Shown here piece after piece: positions 34,934-47,936 of a DNA stretch of 64,000 nucleotides. The DNA lies in NCBI RefSeq assembly GCF_027924185.1, contig NZ_BRVO01000001.1:992001-1056000 (forward strand). The letters are read 5' to 3'. Both the position numbers and the translations under genes were made by a program. The number at the start of each line of letters is the position of its first letter. Position 1 is the stretch's first letter. The DNA comes from Neptunitalea lumnitzerae. GTDB lineage: Bacteria > Bacteroidota > Bacteroidia > Flavobacteriales > Flavobacteriaceae. The notes beneath the pieces were generated by a model, which did not search any database, was not told the DNA's origin, and worked only from the letters and a program-made list of their open reading frames with translations.

Positions 34934-35959
34934 ATGAGAAGAAAGCTTACCCTTAAACAAATAGCAAAAGAGATGGATGTTTCTATTGCAACGGTGTCTA
35001 AAGCCTTAAGAGATAGTTCAGACATTGGATTAGAAACAAGAGAGAAAATTCAAGCCTTTGCTAAGTTGTATAATTACAAGCCAAATAACATAGCTTTAAG
35101 TCTCAAAAACAGAAAAACTAAAAATATAGGGGTTATTATTCCTGAAATTGTGCATCACTTTTTTACTACCGTAGTTAGTGGAGTAGAAAGGGTGGCAAAT
35201 AAAAGAGGGTACAATGTTATTGTATGCTTGTCTGATGAATCTTTTGATAAAGAGGTGATAAACATGGAGATGCTTGCCAGTGGTAGTATTGATGGGTTTA
35301 TTATGTCGCTTTCTAAAGAAACACAAGCCAAAAAAGATTTTCACCATTTAAAAGAAGCTATTAATCAGGGGATGCCATTGGTGTTGTTTGATAGGGTAGC
35401 TGAAGAAATTTATTGTGATAAAGTGGTAATTGATGATGCTCAAGGAACCTACCGTGCAGTGAACCATTTAATAGATACAGGTTGCAAGCGTATAGCCCTT
35501 ATTACCACTGTAGATTATGTAAGTGTGGGTAAACTAAGAACCCAAGGCTACTTAAACGCTATAGAGGATGCAGGTTTTGAGATAGATGAAAACCTTATCA
35601 TAAAAATTGAGGATACCGAAGATTGTGAAGAACCTATAAGAAACCTGTTTGAAACCCAAGAGTTTGATGCAATTTTTGGGGTGAATGAAACCTTTGCTGT
35701 TAGTGCTATGCGTGAGGCACAAGTACGCGGACTCAAAATTCCTGAAGATGTTTCTGTAATTGGTTTTACCGATGGTATTTTGTCTAAATACTCTTACCCG
35801 CGTATGTCTACCATCAATCAGCATGGGGTAGAAATGGGAGAAAAGGCGGCAGAAATGCTTATTGATAAATTAGAAGAAGTAGAAGAAGACGAATACTACC
35901 GTACTGAGGTAGTGAAATCTAGCTTAACCATAAGAGAATCAACAAAAAAGATTTCTTAA
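34934..35959 (+). CDS. LacI-family transcriptional regulator of the maltodextrin locus
   Basis: A 341-residue regulator. The N-terminal LacI HTH and hinge (about 1-60) comprise LTLKQIAKEMDVSIATVSKALRDS and NYKPNNIALSLKNRKTKNIGVIIPE. A periplasmic-binding-protein-like effector domain follows (about 62-330: GSIDGFIMSLS, PLVLFDRV, FGVNETFAVSAMREAQVRGLKIPEDVSVIGFTDG). It sits between the two arms of the locus, divergent from susC, and likely controls both in response to maltose or a derivative. The proper operator is not proven; see the dyad at 34822-34837. Confidence 0.92.
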   Translation: MRRKLTLKQIAKEMDVSIATVSKALRDSSDIGLETREKIQAFAKLYNYKPNNIALSLKNRKTKNIGVIIPEIVHHFFTTVVSGVERVANKRGYNVIVCLSDESFDKEVINMEMLASGSIDGFIMSLSKETQAKKDFHHLKEAINQGMPLVLFDRVAEEIYCDKVVIDDAQGTYRAVNHLIDTGCKRIALITTVDYVSVGKLRTQGYLNAIEDAGFEIDENLIIKIEDTEDCEEPIRNLFETQEFDAIFGVNETFAVSAMREAQVRGLKIPEDVSVIGFTDGILSKYSYPRMSTINQHGVEMGEKAAEMLIDKLEEVEEDEYYRTEVVKSSLTIRESTKKIS

Positions 35960-35983
35960 CATTTTCCATTCAGAAAAAAGTTC

Positions 35984-35991
35984 TATCTTTG
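35984..35991 (+). promoter_or_regulatory. -7 box for the MFS-pgmB-GH65-GH97 operon
   Basis: TATCTTTG matches TANNTTTG, 25 bp after the LacI stop codon. A start site just after it would give a leader of about 145 bases before the MFS ATG, unusually long for this window and containing the dyads at 36039-36082. A -33 element is not clear. Confidence 0.45.
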
Positions 35992-36007
35992 TGGCATCGA
36001 AACTTAT

Positions 36008-36023
36008 ATATATTTCATTTCTC
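36008..36023. repeat. 16-base motif shared with the susC promoter region (copy 2)
   Basis: Identical to ATATATTTCATTTCTC at 34748-34763. Here it lies just downstream of the predicted -7 box, a position where a bound repressor would block transcription. Confidence 0.35.
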
Positions 36024-36038
36024 ACCGTATTAAGTTTT

Positions 36039-36082
36039 GATAAGCAAAGCGCTTATCGTAATGTTTAATAATTTTTACGATA
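36039..36082 (+). promoter_or_regulatory. Two overlapping dyads in the leader of the sugar importer gene
   Basis: Dyad one has arms GATAAGC / GCTTATC at 36039-36057 with a 5-base loop. Dyad two has arms TATCGTAA / TTACGATA at 36054-36082 with a 13-base loop. They share bases 36054-36057, so an RNA could form only one at a time. They could also be protein operators. No T-tract follows dyad two. Confidence 0.45.
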
Positions 36083-36144
36083 GTCTTCTGCGTGCTTTGG
36101 TCGCATACAGATTACCTTCTGTAAAACAATTTTCATAAATACAG

Positions 36145-37500
36145 ATGAAAAAGCGTCATTTGAGTTTGTGGGATATTATTAGTATGAGCTTTGGGTTCTT
36201 AGGTATCCAGATGGGATTTGCCTTGCAAAATGCTAATGCTAGTAGAATCTTACAAAATTTTGGAGCAGATGTACATGAACTGTCTTGGTTCTGGATTGTT
36301 GCTCCCGTTACCGGTTTAATAGTTCAGCCCATAATAGGTCATTATAGTGATAATACCTGGACCCGATTAGGTCGTAGGAAGCCTTTCTTTTTGACTGGTG
36401 CTTTACTAGCAGCTGTAGGTTTAGTTTTAATGCCTCAGGCAGACTTGTTTATTTCTATTATGCCTGCTCTTTGGGTAGGGGCTGGAATGCTTGCCATTAT
36501 GGACGCCTCTTTTAATGTGGCTATGGAACCTTTCAGAGCTTTAGTAGCAGATTGTTTGCCTTCTGATCAACGTACGCTTGGATTTAGTGTGCAGACAATA
36601 TTAATTGGTATAGGAGCTGTTGTAGGTTCTGTACTTCCTTATATATTAACCAATTGGTTTGGAGTGTCTAATGTTCAGGTTAGTGGCGCAGTACCTTTAA
36701 ATTTATTATTATCATTTATTGTAGGTGCCGTTGTATTGGTGGGCAGTATAATGGTTACCATTTTAAGAACCAAGGAATACTCTCCTGAAGAATTAGCTCA
36801 ATTTGAAGAGAATACTAATGAAGAACCTATAGTAAAGGAAGAGAAACCTCGTTTATCAGATATTTTTACCGATTTTGGAAATATGCCTGCTACTATGAAA
36901 CAGTTAGGAGCAGTGCAGTTTTTTAGTTGGTTTGGGTTATTTGGTTTGTGGGTTTTTACCGTTCCTGCTATTGCACATCACATATATGGGCTTCCTATTA
37001 CAGATACAGATAGTGCCACTTATAATGAAGCTGCAGATTGGGTAGGTGTTCTTTTTGGAGTCTATAATGGTGTTTCAGCAGTATTTGCTTTTTTATTGCC
37101 AGCTATTGCTAAAAAAGTAGGACGTAAAACTACACATACTATTTGCTTATTGTTTGGAGCGCTTGGTCTTATCTCTGTTTATTTTATGCCAGATGAAAAT
37201 TGGTTGATACTTTCAATGGTTTTTGTAGGTATTGGTTGGGCTAGTATTTTGGCTATGCCTTATGCGATACTTTCAGGAGCTATACCAGCCAAGAAAATGG
37301 GAGTATACATGGGTATTTTCAATTTCTTTATTGTGATACCACAAATTTTGAACGCACTAATTGGTGGTCCATTAGTAGAGTGGGCTTACGGAGGTAATGC
37401 TATCTATGCCTTACTTACGAGTGGAGTTTCTTTAATCATTGCTGCAATACTAATGCGCTTTGTTAAAGATGAAGATGATACAGCAATACAAACCAAATAA
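36145..37500 (+). CDS. MFS sugar transporter, sucrose/maltose (GPH-SUC-like) type
   Basis: A 451-residue 12-helix carrier. The N-terminal LSLWDIISMSFGFLGIQMGFALQNANASRIL and the loop-2/3 motif GHYSDNTWTRLGRRKPF are typical of SLC45/SUC-type sugar symporters. A long acidic cytoplasmic loop (about 220-250) separates the halves. It should carry maltose or short maltooligosaccharides from periplasm to cytoplasm, where the next genes act. Preceded by a long leader with overlapping dyads. Seven bases separate its stop from the pgmB ATG. Confidence 0.9.
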   Translation: MKKRHLSLWDIISMSFGFLGIQMGFALQNANASRILQNFGADVHELSWFWIVAPVTGLIVQPIIGHYSDNTWTRLGRRKPFFLTGALLAAVGLVLMPQADLFISIMPALWVGAGMLAIMDASFNVAMEPFRALVADCLPSDQRTLGFSVQTILIGIGAVVGSVLPYILTNWFGVSNVQVSGAVPLNLLLSFIVGAVVLVGSIMVTILRTKEYSPEELAQFEENTNEEPIVKEEKPRLSDIFTDFGNMPATMKQLGAVQFFSWFGLFGLWVFTVPAIAHHIYGLPITDTDSATYNEAADWVGVLFGVYNGVSAVFAFLLPAIAKKVGRKTTHTICLLFGALGLISVYFMPDENWLILSMVFVGIGWASILAMPYAILSGAIPAKKMGVYMGIFNFFIVIPQILNALIGGPLVEWAYGGNAIYALLTSGVSLIIAAILMRFVKDEDDTAIQTK

Positions 37501-37507
37501 AAAATTC

Positions 37508-38170
37508 ATGAAAACTTTAGGACTCATTTTTGACCTTGACGGGGTAATTGTAGATACAGCTAAATTCCATTTTTTAGCATGGAAAAAGGCAGCAGAAGAA
37601 GTAGGTTTTGAACTTACAGAAGAACTGAACGAGAAATTAAAAGGGGTGAGTCGTGTAGATTCACTAAACAAGATTTTAGAATGGGCAGGTGCTACTGTTT
37701 CTCAAGAGAAATTTGATGAAATGGCGGCTAATAAAAATGCTGATTATCTAACCTATGTAGATAAAATGACTGCAGATGATATTCTTCCGGGAGTAGAATC
37801 ATTTATTAGAGAGGCTAAGGCTAAAGGGTATCCTATTGCTTTGGGTTCTGCTAGTAAAAATGCACCAAGAATATTAAAGCACGTAGGTATTTTTGACCTA
37901 TTTGACACCATTGCAGATGGTAATAGTGTAACCAAAGCAAAACCAGACCCTGAAGTATTTCAGGTGGCGGCTAAAGCTTTGAATGTACCGTATGCGCAAT
38001 GCGTAGTATTTGAAGATTCTGAAGCCGGAGTAGAAGCAGCTAATAACACAAATATGCTATCTATAGGTTTAGGAAGTAAAGATGTACTTATAGAAGCAGA
38101 TCATGTTTTTGGAAGTTTTACAGAAATTACACTGGAATTTATTGAAACACAAGCAACAACAAATACATAA
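37508..38170 (+). CDS. pgmB: Beta-phosphoglucomutase, HAD superfamily
   Basis: A 220-residue HAD-type phosphatase-fold enzyme from the ATG at 37508. Motif I FDLDGVIVDTAKFH holds the nucleophile and general acid Asp pair. The helical cap includes LKGVSRVDSL, the substrate-binding loop typical of beta-PGM. Motif II is ALGSASKNAPRIL, motif III is K in AKPDPEVF, and motif IV is VVFEDSEAGVEAA. It converts beta-glucose-1-phosphate to glucose-6-phosphate. The following GH65 phosphorylase makes that substrate, so function and context agree strongly. An upstream in-frame ATG (37460) lies inside the MFS gene and is unlikely. Confidence 0.95.
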   Translation: MKTLGLIFDLDGVIVDTAKFHFLAWKKAAEEVGFELTEELNEKLKGVSRVDSLNKILEWAGATVSQEKFDEMAANKNADYLTYVDKMTADDILPGVESFIREAKAKGYPIALGSASKNAPRILKHVGIFDLFDTIADGNSVTKAKPDPEVFQVAAKALNVPYAQCVVFEDSEAGVEAANNTNMLSIGLGSKDVLIEADHVFGSFTEITLEFIETQATTNT

Positions 38171-38181
38171 CAACAACAAAG

Positions 38182-42608
<4,427 letters not shown>

Positions 42609-42613
42609 TTTTT

Positions 42614-42647
42614 AAAGACAGGCTACCGTTGGTTGTCTGTCTTTTTT
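42614..42647 (+). terminator. Rho-independent terminator after the GH97 gene
   Basis: Arms AAAGACAG... / ...CTGTCTTT, extended inward by four more pairs with one mismatch and one G-T pair, followed by T6. It ends the importer-pgmB-GH65-GH97 unit. Confidence 0.85.
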
Positions 42648-42650
42648 AAT

Positions 42651-42681
42651 AGTATTCGTATCGCTAATCGATAGTAATACT
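42651..42681. promoter_or_regulatory. Nested dyad upstream of the periplasmic GH13 gene
   Basis: A 31-base dyad: outer arms AGTATT / AATACT, inner arms TATCG / CGATA, and a 5-base centre. It lies 28 bp before the ATG at 42710 and just after the terminator. Position suits an operator or a leader hairpin controlling the GH13 pair. It does not match the 34822 dyad. Confidence 0.45.
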
Positions 42682-42709
42682 ATTCAGTAATCAGTTTAAA
42701 CATACACAT

Positions 42710-44554
42710 ATGAATTTTAAAATATACAATCTATTTGTGCTTTGCATGTTGTTAGCAACAGTAGCAGTAAATGCTCAGATAGAAAAAGTAGAGCCGCCAT
42801 TTTGGTGGGAGGGGATGCACCGTAGCAGTGTACAAGTAATGGTATACGGAGAAGATATAGCTACCTTAACGCCAGAGGTTAGCAATGTTACCGTAACTGC
42901 TATAACAAAAACAGAAAACCCAAACTATGTATTTTTAACATTAGATACAAAAGGGTTGCCAGCAGGTAATTATCCTATTCAGTTTAAAAAGAAAAACAAA
43001 GTAAAAACAACTTATAACTTTGAGTTAAAAGAGCGTAGAGAAGGGTCTGCTTACCGTAAAGGTTTTGATAGTTCTGATATGATTTACTTAATTATGCCAG
43101 ACCGCTTTGCTAACGGAAATCCTGATAATGATACTATGGAAGCCGTGGTAGAAAAAGGAAACCGTGACGATTTGAATGGTAGACATGGTGGAGACATTGC
43201 TGGGGTTATTGAGCACTTAGATTATTTAAGTGAATTAGGAGCTACAGCACTTTGGAGTACACCTTTATGTGAAGATAATGACAAAGCTTATTCATACCAT
43301 GGGTATGCGCAAAGCGATGTGTACAAAATAGACCCACGTTACGGTACTAATGAAGAGTACGTGCAGTTAGGTAAAGAGTTGCACAAACGAGATATGAAAT
43401 TGATTTTAGATTATGTAACCAATCACTGGGGATTAGAGCACTGGATGATTCAGGATTTACCAACCTATGATTGGATTCACCAATTCCCTGGGTATGCACA
43501 ATCTAACTACAGAATGTCTACACAAATGGACCCAAATGCTGCTGCGGTAGATGCTAGATATTGTATGGATGGATGGTTTGTACCTACCATGCCAGATTTA
43601 AACCAATCAAATCCGTTAGTAGTAAACTACTTAATCCAGAATGCTATTTGGTGGGTAGAGTATGCAGACTTAGATGGGTTTAGAGTAGATACCTATTCGT
43701 ATAACGATAAAGAAGGTATTGCTAAATGGACAAAAGCTGTAATGGATGAGTATCCTAACTTTAACATTGTAGGAGAGGTTTGGTTACATGACCAAGCACA
43801 AATTGCATACTGGCAAAAAGATAGCCAAATAAGTGCTATACAAAGCTATAATACTTATTTACCATCGGTAATGGATTTTACGTTACATGATGCTATGAGT
43901 GCTTTTGGTAAAGAGCATGCAGGTTGGTTTGATGGAACTATTCAGTTCTATGAAAATTTTGTAAACGACTTCTTGTATCCAGATGTAAACAATTTATTGG
44001 TGTTTGCAGAAAACCATGATACCGACCGTTTTAACCAACGTTTTCAAAATGTAGCAGACTATAAATTAGCAATGACTATTATAGGTACCGTACGTGGTAT
44101 ACCACAATTATATTATGGTTCTGAAATAGGAATGGCAGGAGATAAAGGTAAAGGAGATGGAGATATTCGTAGAGACTTCCCTGGCGGATGGGCTGGCGAT
44201 ACCAACAATGCCTTTACTGCAAACGGGCGTACAGCTGAGCAAAATGAATACTTTGACTTTACTTCTAAGTTATTTACTTGGAGAAAAGATGCAGAAGTTA
44301 TTCATACAGGTAAAACTACACAATACATTCCGCAAGATGATGTGTATGTATACTTTAGATACAATGAAGAAGCTACTGTTATGGTGGTAGTAAACAATGC
44401 TAAAGATGCACGTACGTTTAACTTGAACAGATTTGCTGAGAACATCAAAGGGGCTACTAAAGGTACCGATGTAATTAGTGGAAAAACAATGGATGTGGCA
44501 GCAGAGACCATGACTATTGAAGGGAAAACTTCATTTGTTTTAGAATTGAAGTAG
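42710..44554 (+). CDS. GH13 neopullulanase/cyclomaltodextrinase-like enzyme (SusA-like)
   Basis: A 614-residue enzyme with a Sec signal peptide (about 1-22, NAQ). An N-terminal immunoglobulin-like cyclomaltodextrinase domain (about 25-108, VEPPFWWEGM opening) precedes the barrel. Catalytic residues are nucleophile Asp327 in GFRVDTYSY, acid/base Glu356 in VGEVW and Asp437 in ENHDTDRF. MPDRFANGNPDND and HGGDIAGVIEHLDYLSELG are typical of the neopullulanase/CDase subfamily. It should act on linear or cyclic maltodextrins in the periplasm after SusCD import. A dyad precedes it, and the next GH13 gene follows after 26 bp. Confidence 0.92.
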   Translation: MNFKIYNLFVLCMLLATVAVNAQIEKVEPPFWWEGMHRSSVQVMVYGEDIATLTPEVSNVTVTAITKTENPNYVFLTLDTKGLPAGNYPIQFKKKNKVKTTYNFELKERREGSAYRKGFDSSDMIYLIMPDRFANGNPDNDTMEAVVEKGNRDDLNGRHGGDIAGVIEHLDYLSELGATALWSTPLCEDNDKAYSYHGYAQSDVYKIDPRYGTNEEYVQLGKELHKRDMKLILDYVTNHWGLEHWMIQDLPTYDWIHQFPGYAQSNYRMSTQMDPNAAAVDARYCMDGWFVPTMPDLNQSNPLVVNYLIQNAIWWVEYADLDGFRVDTYSYNDKEGIAKWTKAVMDEYPNFNIVGEVWLHDQAQIAYWQKDSQISAIQSYNTYLPSVMDFTLHDAMSAFGKEHAGWFDGTIQFYENFVNDFLYPDVNNLLVFAENHDTDRFNQRFQNVADYKLAMTIIGTVRGIPQLYYGSEIGMAGDKGKGDGDIRRDFPGGWAGDTNNAFTANGRTAEQNEYFDFTSKLFTWRKDAEVIHTGKTTQYIPQDDVYVYFRYNEEATVMVVVNNAKDARTFNLNRFAENIKGATKGTDVISGKTMDVAAETMTIEGKTSFVLELK

Positions 44555-44580
44555 TTAACTTAATATAACGATATTTAGTA

Positions 44581-45963
44581 ATGAAAAAAATAGTTTTAAG
44601 CTTAGTAATGCTTGCATTTTTAGCTTCATGTAATGAAAATGCAAAGCCAAAGGAAACTAAAACAACTGAAGAAACTGAGGTGTTAGCTCCTATTTCTGAT
44701 AGTGTATTGGAAACGGCTACCATTTACGAAGCTAATATTCGTCAGTATTCAGAAGAAGGTACATTTGATGCCTTTACAAAAGATATTCCGGCGCTTAAAG
44801 AAATGGGGATAGATATTATTTGGGTTATGCCTATTTATCCTATTTCTAGCACAAAAAGTAAAGGGAGTTTAGGTAGCTATTATGCTATTACAGACTATAC
44901 TAAAGTAAACCCTGAGTTTGGTACGCTAGAAGATTTTCAGGAGTTGGTAAAAACAGCACATGATAATGGTATTTATGTAATTTTAGACTGGGTGGCTAAC
45001 CACACAGGTTGGGACCATGTTTGGATTACAGAGCACCCAGATTATTATACACAAGATAAAGATGGAAACATTGTAGACCCGTTAAACCCTGAAACAGGTG
45101 AATCTTGGGGATGGACCGATGTTGCAGATCTTAATTATGATAATAAAGCGATGCGTAAAGAAATGACAGAGGATATGGCTTACTGGATTAAAGAACAACA
45201 TATTGATGGTTTCCGTTGCGATGTTGCTGATAATGTACCTACCGATTTTTGGGAAGAAGCAATTCCTGCATTAAGAGCTGAGAAAGATATTTTTATGCTT
45301 GCAGAATCTGCGAAAGCAGAATTGGTACCTGCTGGGTTTGATATGCTGTACAATTGGCCAGGGTTACACACCATGAACGATATAGCTAAAGGAGAAAAAA
45401 CTGCAGATGCTTGGAATGCCTTAAAGGCAGAACAAGATAGTACATATGCTAAAGGCACTATGTTTATGAACTTTATTACCAACCATGATGAAAACTCATG
45501 GAATGGTACTGTGTTTGAGCGTTATGGTGATGGTGTAGAAACTTTTGCAGCTTTGGAGTATATGACGCCTGGAATGCCTTTAATTTATAGCGGACAAGAA
45601 TATGATATGAACAAGGCTTTGTTGTTTTTTGAAAAGGATACAATTAATAAAACCAAAGGAAAATTTTATCCTATTTACGAAAAGCTAAACAAGTTAAAAG
45701 CTACACACCCTGCCCTAAACGGTGGTAAAAATGCGGCTGCCTATGAAGTGTTACCTACTACTGCCGATGCAAAAGTATTAGCATTTAAACGCAGTAAAGA
45801 AGGTGATGAAGTGTATTACATAGCCAATTTAACAGCAGCACCTGTAACCGCTAAAGTAGATTTAGAAGGTAATTTTACAGAGTATATGTCTGGTAAACCT
45901 ATACAAATGGGAGCTACTGCCTTAGAGTTAAAACCATGGCAGTACATGATTTTGGTTAAATAA
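44581..45963 (+). CDS. GH13 alpha-amylase-family lipoprotein
   Basis: A 460-residue lipoprotein (lipobox LASC, Cys17) with a Glu/Thr-rich linker (about 20-35). The compact GH13 barrel has nucleophile Asp214 in GFRCDVADNVP, acid/base Glu242 in LAESAK and Asp303 in NHDENSW, plus a C-terminal beta domain (about 370-460). The opening VLETATIYEANIRQYSEEGTF resembles bacterial alpha-amylases acting on short maltodextrins. Tethered to a membrane, either surface or periplasmic. Last gene of the plus-strand arm; a strong terminator follows. Confidence 0.9.
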   Translation: MKKIVLSLVMLAFLASCNENAKPKETKTTEETEVLAPISDSVLETATIYEANIRQYSEEGTFDAFTKDIPALKEMGIDIIWVMPIYPISSTKSKGSLGSYYAITDYTKVNPEFGTLEDFQELVKTAHDNGIYVILDWVANHTGWDHVWITEHPDYYTQDKDGNIVDPLNPETGESWGWTDVADLNYDNKAMRKEMTEDMAYWIKEQHIDGFRCDVADNVPTDFWEEAIPALRAEKDIFMLAESAKAELVPAGFDMLYNWPGLHTMNDIAKGEKTADAWNALKAEQDSTYAKGTMFMNFITNHDENSWNGTVFERYGDGVETFAALEYMTPGMPLIYSGQEYDMNKALLFFEKDTINKTKGKFYPIYEKLNKLKATHPALNGGKNAAAYEVLPTTADAKVLAFKRSKEGDEVYYIANLTAAPVTAKVDLEGNFTEYMSGKPIQMGATALELKPWQYMILVK

Positions 45964-46006
45964 AATAGAAACGTACTTTTCCCCCTTAACACATTATTTA
46001 TAATGT

Positions 46007-46043
46007 AAAACGCAACCTAAGAGTTCTTGGGTTGCGTTTTTTT
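46007..46043. terminator. Strong terminator between convergent genes
   Basis: Arms of about 14 bp (AACGCAACCTAAGA paired with TCTTGGGTTGCGTT, one G-T pair) enclose GTT, with T7 on the plus strand and an A run on the other side. It ends the GH13 genes and may also serve the convergent unknown gene. Confidence 0.92.
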
Positions 46044-46049
46044 ATTGTC

Positions 46050-46643
46050 TTAACTATTTAACTGCCGTATTACGTTGCCTAAGGCTATTTCGTTTTGTTT
46101 GTTACTTTCTAATGCTACAATATTGGCTTGTATAAAGGCTACAAACAATTCATCTAATTGGTTAGAATGGTTGAACCTTTTACGCATTTTTCGGTTTTTA
46201 TAGAAGGTTCTTAAACTATGTATAGGTCCCCAAGGGATACCCCACCATCCTAAAAAGAAAGTGTGTATGTTGGCACTTCTGTGTAAGCCATCTAAGCAGT
46301 TAGAACAACCTATTTTTGGTTTATTAGTTCGGTGTGTTATAATAATTGCACTGGTAGTTTTACGTACCATGGTTACGTTGTTCTTAGCCGTTTTAGAGTT
46401 ACAATAAGGGCAAGGCATTTTACTTAAAAGCTCGTAGTATGCTTTGTAATCTTCTTCAGTAATTGGTTTTCTAACAATATCAATAGCTTGAATTAGGTGG
46501 TCTCCTAATTTTCTGCGAGTAATCTCTGATTTTAAAATTTCTATCACCTCATCAGGTAATTCTTTCGCATCGTTTTCTGCAATGCGTAACAGTTTAGTGT
46601 TAGAAAAACGTTGGTAGTTGTTTCTAATTTCTTGTAAGCTCAT
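46050..46643 (-). CDS. Unknown protein with a four-cysteine zinc-ribbon-like site
   Basis: A 197-residue protein. A helical N-terminus (RFSNTKLLRIAENDAKELPDEVIEILKSEITRR) precedes two paired cysteines, CPYC (about 77-80) and CSNC (about 113-116), which could bind zinc. A short hydrophobic turn, FFLGWWGIPWGPIHSL (about 129-144), and a basic patch (KNRKMRKRF) follow. No enzyme motif is visible. The hydrophobic segment is short and may be a membrane re-entrant or a monotopic anchor. I do not recognise a named family. Confidence 0.7.
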   Translation of the reverse strand: MSLQEIRNNYQRFSNTKLLRIAENDAKELPDEVIEILKSEITRRKLGDHLIQAIDIVRKPITEEDYKAYYELLSKMPCPYCNSKTAKNNVTMVRKTTSAIIITHRTNKPKIGCSNCLDGLHRSANIHTFFLGWWGIPWGPIHSLRTFYKNRKMRKRFNHSNQLDELFVAFIQANIVALESNKQNEIALGNVIRQLNS

Positions 46644-46829
46644 ATAGTGGTTACGGTTGGTTTATACATAAGCAATATACATTTATTTATCAAAATTCGC
46701 ATAAAAATAAAACCAAGCGTTTCGTTTTTTCGTAGATAGAATGTAAAGCGGTTAAGCATAGATTTAAGTTATCACACTTAACATATATAACGATACGTAA
46801 GTTCATTACAGATTGCCCCTGAAAAACGG

Positions 46830-46865
46830 AGGGTTGGTACTACAAGTTGGTCCAGCCCTTTTTTT
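46830..46865 (+). terminator. Orphan terminator with no gene ending before it
   Basis: Stem AGGGTTGG / CCAGCCCT (one G-T pair) with T7 after it. No plus-strand gene ends upstream in the gap 46644-46926; the previous one stops at 45963 with its own terminator. It implies a short transcript, either a small RNA or an attenuated leader of the gene at 46927. The rest of the gap is AT-rich with no gene visible. Confidence 0.65.
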
Positions 46866-46926
46866 ATATTGGTATGTTATTTTTTAACTAAATAGACTAT
46901 ATTTATAAGTGCCAAAAATAAACCAC

Positions 46927-47907
46927 ATGAAAAGCTTTACCATCGTACTTATTTTTCTTATTTCTTTGTTTAGCAATGCACAATCAGATGCGTTAAAAGG
47001 ATGCTGGATTTTAGATAGTATTACCTATACCAATGGAGAGCCATTAGAGATTAATCATGCGTTATATACTATCTTCATGGAGTATAGGATAGAAAAGAAT
47101 AAGCTTGTAATTAATAACAGTACATTTTTTAAAGCAACATTTACAAGCAACCAGATTTTAACGCCTTATAAAAAGTCTAATTATAAACTAGAGGGTAATT
47201 ACTTGCAATTAACGGAATGGGGAGATGATAAAACTTATTACTATTTAAAAGAGGAAGATTATTTAGCAAAATATCCTGAGTTTATACCAAGGCAAGTAAC
47301 GTACAGGGGGAAAACGCTGCTACAAGAAAATGCCGTAGTAAACCCCTTTTTTGATGAAGATATTTCTTTACATGAGTTTTTAATAAGCCATATGAAAGAA
47401 TACAAGAACATTGTTCCTAGTAATAGCTATTTTAAGGCTAAATTTATTTTAACAGCCGATAATCAAATTACCGATGTAACCATTGTAGATAGTATAAATA
47501 AAGAGTTTGATGGTAAATTTTTGAAAGCTCTAAAAAAAGCGAAAGGGAAGTTGATAAATACAATTGGTAAAGATATGTTGGTTGCACATGAGTTTCGTTT
47601 TTTAGCTAGGGGGAAGTTTGTTACCTCAGAAGAACGAAAGGTTGCAGAATTAATGCTTAGGGCAGATGAACATTATTCGAAAAATTATTTTCAGGAGGCT
47701 CTTGTATTATACGAGAAGGCTTTTGAAACAGAAGAAAATAGAGCAATTATAGAAAAGCATAAACACTTTTTTTCAAGCTCAATAATTTATATGGGAGTGT
47801 GTTATTTAGTTTTAGGCGATACTGATAATGCTTGTAAAGCTTTTGGTAAAATAGGTGATAGTACCAATTTTCATGTTAGAAATTATCTGCGAAATTTCTG
47901 CCAATAA
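46927..47907 (+). CDS. Secreted unknown protein with C-terminal TPR-like region
   Basis: A 326-residue protein from the ATG at 46927, with a signal peptide (about 1-18, FSNAQ). The first part (about 20-110) resembles a lipocalin-like or copper-resistance NlpE-like opening: LKGCWILDSITYTNGEPLEI. A middle alpha/beta region (about 140-235: FKAKFILTADNQITDVTIVDSINKEFDGKFLKALKKAKGK) resembles TonB C-terminal domains. The tail (about 240-326) has TPR-like helices (ADEHYSKNYFQEALVLYEKAF, MGVCYLVLGDTDNACKAFGKIG). Function unknown. Flavobacteria have many such TonB-C/TPR secreted proteins. Confidence 0.65.
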   Translation: MKSFTIVLIFLISLFSNAQSDALKGCWILDSITYTNGEPLEINHALYTIFMEYRIEKNKLVINNSTFFKATFTSNQILTPYKKSNYKLEGNYLQLTEWGDDKTYYYLKEEDYLAKYPEFIPRQVTYRGKTLLQENAVVNPFFDEDISLHEFLISHMKEYKNIVPSNSYFKAKFILTADNQITDVTIVDSINKEFDGKFLKALKKAKGKLINTIGKDMLVAHEFRFLARGKFVTSEERKVAELMLRADEHYSKNYFQEALVLYEKAFETEENRAIIEKHKHFFSSSIIYMGVCYLVLGDTDNACKAFGKIGDSTNFHVRNYLRNFCQ

Positions 47908-47913
47908 AAAATA

Positions 47914-47936
47914 AGTGCTTAGCTTACAAAAGCACT
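47914..47936. terminator. Hairpin between convergent genes
   Basis: Arms AGTGCTT / AAGCACT, 7 bp with a 9-base loop, starting 6 bp after the plus-strand stop and reaching into the last codons of the minus-strand MFS gene. No clean T-tract. A modest bidirectional terminator at best. Confidence 0.5.
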
